Assembly: GCA_016699575.1 (NCBI GenBank)
Contig: CP064979.1
Location: forward strand, 4,278,001 to 4,342,000
DNA: 64,000 bases
Origin: Flavobacteriales bacterium
Lineage (GTDB): Bacteria > Bacteroidota > Bacteroidia > Flavobacteriales_F > PHOS-HE28
Direction of reading: 5' to 3'
A program made the position numbers and the translations under genes. Below the pieces are notes generated by a model that did no database searches, was not told where the DNA came from, and was given only the letters and a program-made list of their open reading frames with translations. Of the stretch, positions 7,685-16,677 are shown piece by piece. How positions within the stretch are numbered: the stretch's first letter is position 1; each line of letters opens with the position of its first letter.

Positions 7685-8959
7685 ATGGAAAGCACCCCGC
7701 TCGCCGAACGCATGCGGCCGAAGGACCTCGATGAGGTAGTCGGCCAGCAGCACTTGGTGGGGCCCGACGGCATCCTGCGCAAAGCACTCAACAGCGGCTC
7801 GCTGCCCAGCATGATCTTGTGGGGGCCGCCGGGTGTGGGCAAGACCACTATGGCGCGTTTGGTGGCCGAGCGGCTCAAACGGCCCCTGCACATGCTCAGC
7901 GCGATCAATAGTGGCGTGAAGGATGTACGCGACGTGATCGAGCAAGCGAGCGGTGGTGGATTGTTCCAGCGGAGCTCCATCCTCTTCATCGACGAGATAC
8001 ACCGCTTCAGCAAGGCGCAACAGGATTCACTCCTCGGCGCGGTGGAAAAGGGCACGGTGACGCTGATCGGCGCCACCACCGAGAACCCCAGCTTCGAGGT
8101 GATCAGCGCGCTCCTCTCCCGCTGCCAGGTCTATACGCTCTGTTCGCTGACCGAGACCGATCTGCGGCTGTTGCTGGAACGGGCCATGGCCCAGGACGAA
8201 CAACTGAAGGGCAAACAGATCCAGTTGAAAGAGACCGCGGCGTTGTTCCGTGCCGGAGGAGGCGATGCACGCCGCATCCTCAACACCTTCGAGTGGTGCG
8301 TGCGGGCGGCTGCCAGCGACAACGTGACCATCACGGACGAACTGGTGAAGAGCGTGGTGCAGGGCCCTGCCGCGCGCTACGACAAACAAGGCGAGCAGCA
8401 CTACGACATCATCAGCGCCTTCATCAAAAGCGTGCGGGGCAGCGATCCCGATGCAGCGGTGTACTGGCTGGCGCGGATGGTGGAAGGCGGCGAGGACCCC
8501 ATGTTCATAGCCCGGCGTTTGGTCATCCTGGCCAGCGAGGATATCGGCTTGGCCAATCCTGCGGCATTGCCCATGGCCGTTGCGGTCATGCAAGCCACCA
8601 ACCTCGTCGGTTGGCCCGAGAGCCGCATCATGCTCAGCGAATGCACCATTTACCTGGCGTGCTCGCCGAAGAGCAACAGCGCCTACGCAGCCATTGGCGC
8701 CGCACAGGCCGAGGTGGCCCGCAGCGGGGACCTGCCTGTTCCGCTGCACCTGCGCAACGCGCCGACCCGGTTGATGAAGGACCTGGGATATGGTAGCGGC
8801 TATGTGTACAGCCACGACGACAAGGACAACGAGGCCGGGCAACAGTTCCTGCCGGATGCCGCCAAGGACAAGCGTTTCTATGTGCCCGGCGCGAACCGCA
8901 AGGAAATCGAGTTCAACGACTTTCTGACCCGCTTACGCCCCGAACGCAAAGACAACTGA
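7685..8959 (+). CDS. rarA: Replication-associated recombination protein A (AAA+ ATPase)
   Basis: RarA/MgsA is a clamp-loader-like ATPase acting at stalled replication forks. The 424-residue protein begins with the typical PLAERMRPKDLDEVVGQ. Walker A GPPGVGKT is at 47-54, Walker B FIDEIHRF at 101-108, and sensor 1 GATTENPSFEV follows. The C-terminal tetramerisation region includes the conserved YDIISAFIKSVRGSDPDAAVYWLARM and LYACSPKSNSAY-like YLACSPKSNSAY. The ATG at 7685 is preceded by TTCCTTTG and exactly 4 nt, a promoter-like arrangement repeated elsewhere in this window. The downstream gene is convergent, with 3 bp between stops. Confidence 0.96.
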   Translation: MESTPLAERMRPKDLDEVVGQQHLVGPDGILRKALNSGSLPSMILWGPPGVGKTTMARLVAERLKRPLHMLSAINSGVKDVRDVIEQASGGGLFQRSSILFIDEIHRFSKAQQDSLLGAVEKGTVTLIGATTENPSFEVISALLSRCQVYTLCSLTETDLRLLLERAMAQDEQLKGKQIQLKETAALFRAGGGDARRILNTFEWCVRAAASDNVTITDELVKSVVQGPAARYDKQGEQHYDIISAFIKSVRGSDPDAAVYWLARMVEGGEDPMFIARRLVILASEDIGLANPAALPMAVAVMQATNLVGWPESRIMLSECTIYLACSPKSNSAYAAIGAAQAEVARSGDLPVPLHLRNAPTRLMKDLGYGSGYVYSHDDKDNEAGQQFLPDAAKDKRFYVPGANRKEIEFNDFLTRLRPERKDN

Positions 8960-8962
8960 AGC

Positions 8963-9403
8963 TCAGTTCTCGGCTTCGATAAAGGCGCGGTGCATATCGT
9001 AGATGATGCCGAGGCTCACGGCCAACCCGCCCATGCCCTGCTCGAACATCTGCCACAATACGTCAACTGCTATGTGCACAGCGCCGTGATCGGCGAAGCT
9101 CATGCCCATGATGAGCACCATGAGATAAACCAGGAAACCCGCCACGGCCGCAAGGCCCATCGACTTGAACGGGAATCCAGCTTTCATCTCGATGACCTTG
9201 TAAATGATGGCCCGGTCGATGCCGATGGTGAGCACCGCTGCGATGACCAGGTACACCACACCGGCCAGCACCAGATACAAGGAAAGCGGTATCCGCAATT
9301 GTTCAAGGTCGCGCAAAGCCCAGCCATGCCACGCGTAGCTCAGGCCGAACATCAGCAGGGCGCTGGGCAGCCAACAGACCAGGAAACGGCGTCTCGGCAT
9401 CAT
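8963..9403 (-). CDS. DUF-type four-helix membrane protein of unknown function
   Basis: The protein has about 146 residues with four predicted transmembrane segments: FLVCWLPSALLMFGLSYAW, LSLYLVLAGVVYLVIAAVL, MGLAAVAGFLVYLMVLIMG, and a more polar last one near MGGLAVSLGIIYD. I recognise no catalytic or transport motif. The start is placed at the ATG-ATG at 9403 rather than further upstream. A consensus -7 box (TACTTTTG on the minus strand, 9431-9438) overlaps the longer reading frame and leaves a leader of about 27 nt before this ATG. The gene converges on rarA. Confidence 0.7.
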   Translation of the reverse strand: MMPRRRFLVCWLPSALLMFGLSYAWHGWALRDLEQLRIPLSLYLVLAGVVYLVIAAVLTIGIDRAIIYKVIEMKAGFPFKSMGLAAVAGFLVYLMVLIMGMSFADHGAVHIAVDVLWQMFEQGMGGLAVSLGIIYDMHRAFIEAEN

Positions 9404-9430
9404 GAACTGCGAACGCTTCTGAGAATGGGA

Positions 9431-9438
9431 CAAAAGTA
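9431..9438 (-). promoter_or_regulatory. -7 promoter box TACTTTTG
   Basis: This is an exact match to the Bacteroidota -7 consensus TAnnTTTG on the minus strand, 27 nt before the chosen start of the membrane-protein gene. It lies inside a short divergent gap with the lipoprotein gene at 9479. Confidence 0.5.
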
Positions 9439-9478
9439 TCGGACCAACCTTGCCGGTTACCTTGCCCGCACCTGTTCC

Positions 9479-11083
9479 ATGAACGTGACTTCCACCGCAC
9501 GGGTTGCCTGCCTTTTTTCAACCGCCTTGTTGCTCGCAGGGTGCCGGAAGGAACGCCCGGCCGCCCAGTGGGATGTGGACATCACCGCGCCACTGGTCAC
9601 CAGTTCGCTCACGGTGGGTGACGCCCTGGGTGAAGACAACATCAGCGTGGCCTCTGACGGGGTGGTGACTGCGCTCTTCACCGAACAGCTCTTCGCGCTC
9701 AGCTTGGACACGGTGCTGGACATCCCCGACACGGTCTTTCAATACGGCGAGCCGTTCCCGTTCTCTTCGCTGTCCCTGCCTCCCGGCTACCCGTTATCGA
9801 GCAACGATGAGGTGAACCGCTTCGATCTGGAGGATGTGCAGCTAAGCCGCTTGGACATCCGCGAAGGCACTGTGCTGGTCACCGTCATCAGTTCCATCGA
9901 AGCTCCCATCATCATGACGTTCGGGCTGCCGGGCGCCACGCGCAATGGCCAACAGCTCGAAGTGACGGCGACGGTGCCGGCTGCCGCCCCGAACGGGACG
10001 ATGAGCGTTACAGTGCCTGCCGACATCAGCGGCTACAGCTTCGACCTGCGTGGGCCTGCTTTCGATGATGTGAACACCCTGGCCACGGAGTTCGGCGGCA
10101 TGATCGATCCAGCGTTCGGTTCCAACGTAACCGTAACCGACAACGACAGTGTGGTAGCCTTGGTGAGCTACACCGGCATGGTGCCGCAATACGCCAAGGG
10201 CTATTTCGGGCAACAAGAGGTGCACATCGGACCCGACACCAACGCGCTGGCGAGCGACCTCGGCATCACCGCGAACTCGCTCGACATTTCCAGCATCGAT
10301 GTGCGCCTGAAGCTCACCAATGGTATCGGCGTGGACGGGCAGGCTCGGCTTGATCCGCTCACCAGCCAGAACAGTTCGGCCGGTACCGATGTGGATCTCG
10401 ACCATTCGATCACCAATGGCACCGTGCAGATCAACCGGGCGCTCGATCTCGGCTACGGTCACCAACCCGCCGTGAGTACCTACCACCTCGATGAGAACAA
10501 CAGCAACATCGACCTCTTCATAGAGAACCTTCCCAACGCCATCGCCTTCGAAGCCGACCTGACGCTGAACCCGTTGGGTGACATCAGCAATGGCAATGAC
10601 TTCCTGTACTACGACAGCAAGCTGAGCGCCGACCTTGAGGTGGAAGTGCCCCTTTGCCTCGCGGTGAACGGCCTCCAGCTGCAAACCACCAGCGACCCAG
10701 ACCTCCCCGGCACACCGGAGAACCATGGCCTCCGTGAAGGCGAATTGATGCTCTTTGCCCGCAACGGCTTCCCCTTCGATGCCACGTTGCAACTGGACAT
10801 TGTGGATGCTGAAGGCAACGTGTTGAGCGGCATCCCTGTCAGCGGCAGCATTGCCAGCGGTATTCTGGATGCTGCCTACATGGTGCAGACGGCGGTGGAG
10901 AGCAAGCTCACCGCGTTCATCTCCGAAGCGCAAGTGGACCTTTTGTACAATGGTGGCTTGGTACGCATCACCTCCATCTACAACACCGCTGGTGCTCCTC
11001 AGCAAGTGAAGATCCTCGACCACTACCGTCTGGATGTGCAGATCACCGTGCAGGGCACATACATCGTGAACGGGGATGAGTAG
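9479..11083 (+). CDS. Large secreted lipoprotein of unknown function
   Basis: The 534-residue protein has a lipoprotein signal peptide (MNVTSTARVACLFSTALLLAGC; lipobox LAGC), so it should be anchored in a membrane, probably exposed in the periplasm or at the surface. The mature part is rich in Asp, Thr, Ser and Val, with many short beta-strand-like segments and no catalytic motif I recognise. Its first mature block (WDVDITAPLVTSSLTVGDAL) resembles Bacteroidota lipoproteins that precede an outer-membrane barrel. It overlaps the DUF5723-like barrel gene by 8 bp, so the two are probably made together and may form a surface pair. Confidence 0.75.
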   Translation: MNVTSTARVACLFSTALLLAGCRKERPAAQWDVDITAPLVTSSLTVGDALGEDNISVASDGVVTALFTEQLFALSLDTVLDIPDTVFQYGEPFPFSSLSLPPGYPLSSNDEVNRFDLEDVQLSRLDIREGTVLVTVISSIEAPIIMTFGLPGATRNGQQLEVTATVPAAAPNGTMSVTVPADISGYSFDLRGPAFDDVNTLATEFGGMIDPAFGSNVTVTDNDSVVALVSYTGMVPQYAKGYFGQQEVHIGPDTNALASDLGITANSLDISSIDVRLKLTNGIGVDGQARLDPLTSQNSSAGTDVDLDHSITNGTVQINRALDLGYGHQPAVSTYHLDENNSNIDLFIENLPNAIAFEADLTLNPLGDISNGNDFLYYDSKLSADLEVEVPLCLAVNGLQLQTTSDPDLPGTPENHGLREGELMLFARNGFPFDATLQLDIVDAEGNVLSGIPVSGSIASGILDAAYMVQTAVESKLTAFISEAQVDLLYNGGLVRITSIYNTAGAPQQVKILDHYRLDVQITVQGTYIVNGDE

Positions 11084-12314
11084 AGGTTGGTTGGTCGTTG
11101 TTGGATGTTCGTTGTTCGGCGTGGTGGTCGGCACCAAGAACTGTCTTGCTCAAACGAAGGGGAAGCTCGACGTCGAAGCCTCCGGCCTTTACGACTCCAA
11201 CGCCTTGCGCAATGACCTCATCCTTGGTCTCTGGCGCGGCGATGTGCTCAGCGAAGACCTGCGACGGTCAACACAGGATCAGCTCAAGGGCAACAACCGG
11301 GCAGGCTACGCGCTCGACTTCCGGGCGACGTATTCCTGGGACGATTCCCTGTTCGGCAACCGCGGCCTGAAGCCCGTCATCAGCGTTGCGCACCACAGTG
11401 TGCTTGGTCTGCGCTTCAGCGACGATCTCTACAACCTGACGTTCTTCGGCAACACGCCCTACGAGAACCGCACCGCCTCCTTGGGCGGCACGGCCTTCAG
11501 CCAGATCACCTACCAAACGTTCGGTTTCGGTTTCCAGGACAGTGGATCATCGAGCTATTTGCAGGTGCAACTCGTCAACGGCCAGCGCGGCAGCAGCGCT
11601 GCGTTGCGGCAAGCCGATCTGTTCACCGCCACCGACGGCCGTTACCTGCAACTCGACTTCGACGGCAGCTATCTGCGCAGCGATACTTCACAAGGCGGCT
11701 TCGGCACCAGCAGCGGTTTGGGCCTGGCCATGAGCATGGCAGTGGAGAAAGCTGTTCCGCGATTGGGCGCGGGCTCAACAGTGCAATTGAGCATCACCGA
11801 CCTTGGCTTCGTGGTTTGGAACGGCGATAGCGAGCGGCTCGTCAACAACTCCGTCATCAACTACGATGGCATCACCGTTCAGAACGTGTTCGATCTGGAC
11901 GGTGTGGTGGTGGACCAAGCTGCTTTGCAGGACACCCTCGGACTGAACTACAACCAAGGCCGATACGCGCAACTTCTGCCCACCGTTGCCCAGGTGCGGC
12001 TGCGAACCGCCCGGACCCAACATCACAAGATGCTCTACCCCGGCAGCTACCTGTGGGAGGTGAGCGTCGACCAGCGCAACCTGCCGGGCTACGTGCCGCA
12101 CGTCTCCATCACTCGGTCCTTCCTTGGTGCGCGGAAGTTCAAGCCCGAGGTGAACGTCTCGTACGGCGGTTTCGGTGGATTGCGCGTGGGTGCGGGCGCG
12201 CAGTGGCTTATGCAACGCGGTGCCCTCATGTTGCGCGCGCCGAACGTGCTGGGCATGGTGTCTGGCGCGGCGAGCGGGGCGGGATTGATGATCGGTGCGG
12301 AGTTCAGTCTGTAG
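11076..12314 (+). CDS. DUF5723-like outer-membrane beta-barrel protein
   Basis: The 412-residue protein has a signal peptide that ends near CLAQ. It then shows alternating aromatic/polar beta-strands typical of a Bacteroidota barrel of the DUF5723 kind: early YDSNALRNDLI, central SGLGLAMSMAVEKAVPRLGAGSTVQLSITDLGFVVWN, and a C-terminal strand ending in Leu after IGAEFSL. No enzymatic motif is present. It overlaps the upstream lipoprotein gene by 8 bp. The DNA encoding its signal peptide (11085-11121) is a GTTGGT/TGTTCG-type tandem repeat, suggesting that repeat DNA supplied the leader. Confidence 0.75.
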   Translation: MSRGWLVVVGCSLFGVVVGTKNCLAQTKGKLDVEASGLYDSNALRNDLILGLWRGDVLSEDLRRSTQDQLKGNNRAGYALDFRATYSWDDSLFGNRGLKPVISVAHHSVLGLRFSDDLYNLTFFGNTPYENRTASLGGTAFSQITYQTFGFGFQDSGSSSYLQVQLVNGQRGSSAALRQADLFTATDGRYLQLDFDGSYLRSDTSQGGFGTSSGLGLAMSMAVEKAVPRLGAGSTVQLSITDLGFVVWNGDSERLVNNSVINYDGITVQNVFDLDGVVVDQAALQDTLGLNYNQGRYAQLLPTVAQVRLRTARTQHHKMLYPGSYLWEVSVDQRNLPGYVPHVSITRSFLGARKFKPEVNVSYGGFGGLRVGAGAQWLMQRGALMLRAPNVLGMVSGAASGAGLMIGAEFSL

Positions 12315-12332
12315 AATTACATATCGCCTTTC

Positions 12333-13430
12333 ATGTACGCATACCTGATCATCGTAATACCGGGGGCACTGGTGGCGCTCGATTTTATCGGTTACCTGTT
12401 GCTGGGTCGGCATCTGTTCCCAAGATGGATACGGCGGATTTGCGAGTACCTCTGCCTCATCGTATTGCCATTCTTCTATCTCTTCCCTCTGGACGATTCA
12501 ACACCGTCCTGCTGCAACCCTATCGGGTTGAACCCTGATCACTTGGCCGCCTTCATGGTGCTTACCACAGGTTGCATTATGGGCTATGGCATATCCGTCT
12601 TCCGTGAACAAGTGTTCCCTCCCGTTGCAGAGATGGTCCTTCAACTGAGCCTCTTGACCGCGTTGCTCCTGAACCTTGTCCTGGGATACCATTTGCTGGG
12701 AGCAACCGATGGCGATCTCCTGGGCGAACCTCTTGCTTTGATAGGCAATGGCCCCATCATTCTGCTCTTCTTGATGCGCCTCGCCGATGACCACAAGAAG
12801 CACATGGCAGAAATCCGTCTGCCTTCTGATGACGACCCATGGCACCTTCACGTCCTTCGGGCCGTTCTGATGTCGAAAGCGCTGGCAAAGTACCCTGTGC
12901 TCACACTGCTGTGCCTGCCCTTCCTGGTACTTTTCTCCTTGCTGATGCTGCTCTTCGGCCAGCAGCCCGATGCGCTGATCAGGGTCTTCACCGAAACCTA
13001 CAAGCACGGTTTTTCACAACTGGACGACCAATGCATCAATGTGGTTTGTGGCGGCCACTACCTCTGCACCGTGGCGGCCCATGGCGACGCGGGACTTGTC
13101 AAGCCGCAGCGCTACGGTGTTCGTGGCGACCGACGGATCATCTGCAACCGGCAATTGCTTGTGGCCAACGCCTTCGAACAGGTTTTGGAAGAACGCACTC
13201 CTCGGCTGCACCGCGCCATCCGCAAGCGTTACGATCGTGTCGGCGACTTCATCATCGGCAATGGCGGGATCTTCCGCCACAAGGCCGTGAGCAACATCAC
13301 CTACGTGCTGATGAAGCCGCTGGAGTGGTGCTTCCTCCTTGTCCTCTATAGCGTGGACAAGCGCCCCGAAGACCGGATCGCGCTCCAGTACACATCACGC
13401 AAGTTCAAGGACGCAGTCACAGCACAGTGA
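12333..13430 (+). CDS. DUF6688-like membrane protein
   Basis: The 365-residue protein has about six hydrophobic segments in the first 215 residues: IIVIPGALVALDFIGYLLL, LCLIVLPFFYLFPL, FMVLTTGCIMGYGI, LLTALLLNLVLGYHLL, IILLFLMRL and PVLTLLCLPFLVLFSLLMLLFG. A soluble C-terminal domain follows, with CINVVCGGHYLCTVAAHGD, RRIICNRQLLVANAFEQVLEE and a run of His/Arg residues. The GHYLCTVAA and NRQLLVANAFE blocks match my memory of DUF6688. Function is unknown. It is convergent with the PorE-like gene and the two coding ends overlap by 14 bp. Confidence 0.7.
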   Translation: MYAYLIIVIPGALVALDFIGYLLLGRHLFPRWIRRICEYLCLIVLPFFYLFPLDDSTPSCCNPIGLNPDHLAAFMVLTTGCIMGYGISVFREQVFPPVAEMVLQLSLLTALLLNLVLGYHLLGATDGDLLGEPLALIGNGPIILLFLMRLADDHKKHMAEIRLPSDDDPWHLHVLRAVLMSKALAKYPVLTLLCLPFLVLFSLLMLLFGQQPDALIRVFTETYKHGFSQLDDQCINVVCGGHYLCTVAAHGDAGLVKPQRYGVRGDRRIICNRQLLVANAFEQVLEERTPRLHRAIRKRYDRVGDFIIGNGGIFRHKAVSNITYVLMKPLEWCFLLVLYSVDKRPEDRIALQYTSRKFKDAVTAQ

Positions 13431-15432
13431 TCTCCGTCCTCCTGTTCTGGGCCCTACCCTGCTCGGTCGTATTGTCGGCCACTGGCTTCGTTTCGCCGTA
13501 GCCCTTGGCGGTAATGCGCGCCGCCTCGATGCCCGCTGCGATGAGGTGGTCGCGCACGGCGTTCGCACGCGCATCGCTGAGTTTCTGGTTGCTGGCGTCG
13601 TCGCCGGCGTTGTCGGTGTGGCCGCCTACTTCAACCTTCAATGTCAGGTTGGTTTCGAGCAGGCGTTGGAGCTTCAGCAGTTCGGCGTTGCTGGCGGGCA
13701 ACAATGCTGCGCTGGCGGTGTTGAAGAAGATGTTGCGCAACGCAATGGTCTGCCCGGTCCCAAGCGGGCTCAGCGGCACCGGCAGTTCGATGGGCTTGGT
13801 GGCGGATCCTTCCTTGGCGATAGAGTAGTTCTCCGAGAAGAAGAGGTAACCCTCGGCGCTCGCGTTCAACGCATAGTCCTTGCCCGCTGGTAGGCATACG
13901 AGGAATTCGCCTGTCTTGGGATCGCTGTATGCACCGGTCACCAGTTTGCCGGTGGCTAGATCATAGAGTTCAACATCGGCCTCCACCGGTGCGCTGCTGG
14001 TCTTGTCCGTGACTTTCCCACGGATGTAGCTCACCGCATTGGGGCGAAGCGGGCCCGGCAACGTGAAGCTGTACAGGTCCAAGTCCCCGTGCCCTCCCTT
14101 ACGGTCGCTGCCGAAGTATGCGATGTCACCCACAGCGTTCACCAGCAGGCTGTTCTCATCGCCGCTGGTGTTGATGGGATACCCGAGGTTGGCGGCCTTG
14201 GTCCACGAACCATCGGGCTGCTTGCGGCTCACGAAGATGTCCAGACCGCCCATGCCGGGGTGGCCATTGCTGCTGAAGTACAAGGTGCTCCCGTCCGGGT
14301 GGATCTGCACGCTCTCTTCCACGGAAGTGGAGTTCACGGCGTCCGGCAGACGCTCGGGTTTGCTCCAAGAGCCATCGTCCTGCAGGGTGCTCGTGTAGAT
14401 GTCCTGCACGCGTGTGCCTTCGGCGGTGTTCAACCCGCGGATGAAGTACAGGGTGCGCCCATCGCTGCCCAGGCTCGGCTGGCTCTCCCAATTGCGGCTG
14501 TTCACCGGAGCGCCGAGGTTCTGCGGCGCCGTCCACTTCTCACCGATGCGCCGGCTGATGAACAGGTCGCAGCTGCCCATGCCTTTGCGGCCTGGACCGT
14601 AGTCGCCCATGTACTCGCATGCGGTGAAGATCAGGAACCGGCCATCCGGGCTCAGTGTACCGGCGCCCTCGTTCAGCGGTGTGTTGATGATGGGCACGCG
14701 TGTGGCATTGCCCCATGCCCCGTCAGCGCCGCGGCGGCTCACATAGAAGTCTTCCTGCGGCCCGTTCTCGGCTTGTATCACCCGGGTGAACATGATCGTC
14801 TGGTCATCGGCTGTGATGCACGGATAGTACTCCGGACCGCTTCCATTCACGCCTGTGCCCAAGTTCTTCGGGTCGAAGGGCCAAGGGCTGGCCGTGGCCT
14901 GGCGCGCGAAGGCACAGCTCTCCAACCCCAACTGCGCGCGGCCCTGCAACGTGGGCGCCGCTTCGCGCAGGTCGAGGAACGCGCGGTAGTTGCTTTCGGC
15001 AGCGTCGTACTTGCCCTGCGCGAACTGCACTTCCGCCAAGTGGAAGCGCGCGTTCGGGAAGAACATCGGGTTCTTGTCCATGGCCCATTGGTACTCCTTC
15101 TCCGCCTCGGGCAATCGTTGTTCGCTCTCGAAGAACTCGCCCAAAAGCAGCCGTGCCTCCATGAAATCCGGGTCGGCCTCGGCGCTCTTCTTCAGCTTCT
15201 CTTCAATGCACGCCTTGTCGCGCATGGGCATGCACGCGCGCGCCTCCTCGTACAGCTTGATGGCCTTCTTGTTCTCCGTGCTGTAGCGCCCGGGCTGGGC
15301 GTGTGCCGATGCGGAGACCAGTGCGATGGTCATCAGGACCAGCAATATCGTGCCCGATCGTTTTCCACCTTCTTTGATCCTTGACACTTGCCACTTGGAC
15401 TTTGACACTTGCACATTCGTCGTTCTCCTCAT
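13417..15432 (-). CDS. PorE-like multidomain protein (TPR, PD40, CRD, OmpA)
   Basis: The 671-residue exported protein is built in the same order as the T9SS component PorE. TPR-like helices come first (about 60-165, ADPDFMEARLLLGEFFE), then a PD40/WD40-type propeller (about 190-450) with repeats such as DGRFLIFTAC, DGRTLYFIRG, DGSTLYFSSNG and IAYFGSDR. A carboxypeptidase-regulatory-like domain (about 465-545) precedes a C-terminal OmpA peptidoglycan-binding domain with VGGHTDNAGDD and LSDARANAVRDHL. PorE links the T9SS to peptidoglycan; a paralogue with another role is equally possible, and no lipobox is seen. The start chosen overlaps the queE stop (ATGA). The region just after the start is encoded by a short DNA tandem repeat. 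Confidence 0.8.
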   Translation of the reverse strand: MRRTTNVQVSKSKWQVSRIKEGGKRSGTILLVLMTIALVSASAHAQPGRYSTENKKAIKLYEEARACMPMRDKACIEEKLKKSAEADPDFMEARLLLGEFFESEQRLPEAEKEYQWAMDKNPMFFPNARFHLAEVQFAQGKYDAAESNYRAFLDLREAAPTLQGRAQLGLESCAFARQATASPWPFDPKNLGTGVNGSGPEYYPCITADDQTIMFTRVIQAENGPQEDFYVSRRGADGAWGNATRVPIINTPLNEGAGTLSPDGRFLIFTACEYMGDYGPGRKGMGSCDLFISRRIGEKWTAPQNLGAPVNSRNWESQPSLGSDGRTLYFIRGLNTAEGTRVQDIYTSTLQDDGSWSKPERLPDAVNSTSVEESVQIHPDGSTLYFSSNGHPGMGGLDIFVSRKQPDGSWTKAANLGYPINTSGDENSLLVNAVGDIAYFGSDRKGGHGDLDLYSFTLPGPLRPNAVSYIRGKVTDKTSSAPVEADVELYDLATGKLVTGAYSDPKTGEFLVCLPAGKDYALNASAEGYLFFSENYSIAKEGSATKPIELPVPLSPLGTGQTIALRNIFFNTASAALLPASNAELLKLQRLLETNLTLKVEVGGHTDNAGDDASNQKLSDARANAVRDHLIAAGIEAARITAKGYGETKPVADNTTEQGRAQNRRTEITVL
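15373..15413. repeat. Degenerate tandem repeat at the start of the PorE-like gene
   Basis: On the minus strand the unit AAGTGTCAA/AAGTCCAA/AAGTGGC recurs three to four times in about 40 bp. It encodes the residues after the start (VQVSKSKWQVSRIKE), upstream of the hydrophobic core of the signal peptide. It resembles the non-coding interspersed repeats found between genes in Bacteroidota. Confidence 0.55.
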
Positions 15433-16040
15433 GGTATGTTCAAGTACTTGTGTGTTTGCAGGGAGATGCTCCACCGGGGATGCCGTTTTACATGCTCCAC
15501 GATCAGCGGCATCATCGCTTCGCGTTTGTCCCATTCGGGCTGGAGCGACAGTTTACAAGTTGGGGTCACGTTCGCGGCTTGCTCCTCCGCCCACGACAGG
15601 TCGTGCTTGTTGAAGACGATCACCTTCAGTTCATGGGCAGCTGCAAAGACGTCCGGCAAGGCAGGCTTGAATTTCTTCGGGCTTAGGCAGATATGGTGCC
15701 ATGCGCCGCTGAGCGGATGCGCCCCACTCGTCTCGATGTGCGTACGGAAACCAGCAGTCCGCAGGGCGTTGGTGAGTTCATCGAGGTTGTGCATCAACGG
15801 TTCGCCACCGGTCACCACGGTGATACGCGCGGGGAACGCCGAGGCTTCCACCACCAATTCCTCCACGCTGCGCAACGGATGCTTGCTGGCATCCCAGCTA
15901 TCCTTCACATCGCACCAGATGCAGCCCACGTCGCAACCGGCCAATCGGATGAAGTGCGCGGCATGCCCGGCGAAGGTCCCTTCGCCCTGCACGGTACTGA
16001 AGGACTCCATCACGGGCAATCGCTCGGCCATCGACAGCAA
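15429..16040 (-). CDS. queE: 7-carboxy-7-deazaguanine synthase (radical SAM)
   Basis: QueE converts 6-carboxytetrahydropterin to 7-carboxy-7-deazaguanine in queuosine precursor synthesis. The 203-residue protein has the expected compact size. The family's modified cluster motif CX3CX2C is C36, C40 and C43 (CDVGCIWC), followed by DVKDSW. The N-terminal FSTVQGEGTFAG and VVTGGEPLMH (glycine-rich SAM motif) are characteristic. The C-terminal SLQTHKYLNIP is the conserved QueE ending. The stop overlaps the start of the PorE-like gene by 4 bp (ATGA). An in-frame ATG 9 bp later (MAERL) is an alternative start. Confidence 0.95.
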   Translation of the reverse strand: MLSMAERLPVMESFSTVQGEGTFAGHAAHFIRLAGCDVGCIWCDVKDSWDASKHPLRSVEELVVEASAFPARITVVTGGEPLMHNLDELTNALRTAGFRTHIETSGAHPLSGAWHHICLSPKKFKPALPDVFAAAHELKVIVFNKHDLSWAEEQAANVTPTCKLSLQPEWDKREAMMPLIVEHVKRHPRWSISLQTHKYLNIP

Positions 16041-16677
16041 ATGAACGGGCTACTTCGGAATCCGCTCACCTGAGCACGGCAACTCTTCCAACTATCGTCA
16101 CGGTACTTCCGAAGTTCGATGGCGCACATGCAAGTGGGGCCTCGCACAGAGGCACAGAGCCACGGAGAAAAGCCGACCTGGTCAGCGTTGCTCCACTCCG
16201 TGCCTCTGTGGCTCCGTGTGAGATCCTATCTCATCACTGGACCGACGATCCCTACCGCTCGCCATTGCCTCTTCCCCTCCTTTGCGCCCTTTGCGTCTTT
16301 GCGGTAAAAATCCCTAGCGTTCCTCCCCTCCAGAACACAAAAAGCCCACGAGGCCACGTTCATAGAACCCATGAGGATCACATGGGCGGGACCGCGATGA
16401 TGGCTTCCGTAATCCTCGCTGTCCTTCCGAAGAAGGAACCCCTGCCGAAGCCGGGGCCGAGGCCCGCCGTACACCACCGAGGATGCAGTCCCTGATGGAT
16501 ATTGTTGGTTCCGATGAACTGTTGGCCCACGTGGGCTTGCTGTTGTTCCCGAACGGGTCGGGATGAAGCATCAAAGAACGAAGGCGAGGGCTAAACTAGA
16601 TCACGTGCAAGGGATCGGTGCTGGCGGTTGAAAACTCATGGCCCGCTGAGCTTGTGACCTTTCGGCCAATAGCCCCC
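16041..16677. other. 637-bp gene-free stretch with degenerate repeats
   Basis: No convincing ORF was found. It holds the palindromic repeat described at 16143-16220 and, near 16280-16305, three close copies of CTTTGCG. The remainder (about 16310-16670) has scattered short dyads such as GAAGAAGGAACCCC/CGGGGCCGAGG-like segments but no clear RNA gene. It separates queE and the 16678 gene, both on the minus strand, so the queE/PorE promoter should be at its left edge. Confidence 0.5.
16143..16220. repeat. Palindromic CACAGAG/CACGGAG intergenic repeat
   Basis: Two 25-bp arms (16143-16167 and 16196-16220) are inverted repeats matching at 21 of 25 positions, with a 28-bp loop. Each arm is itself made of CACAGAG and CACGGAG units. 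Related arms occur at 34723-34800, 48464-48495 and 61031-61114. Confidence 0.75.
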
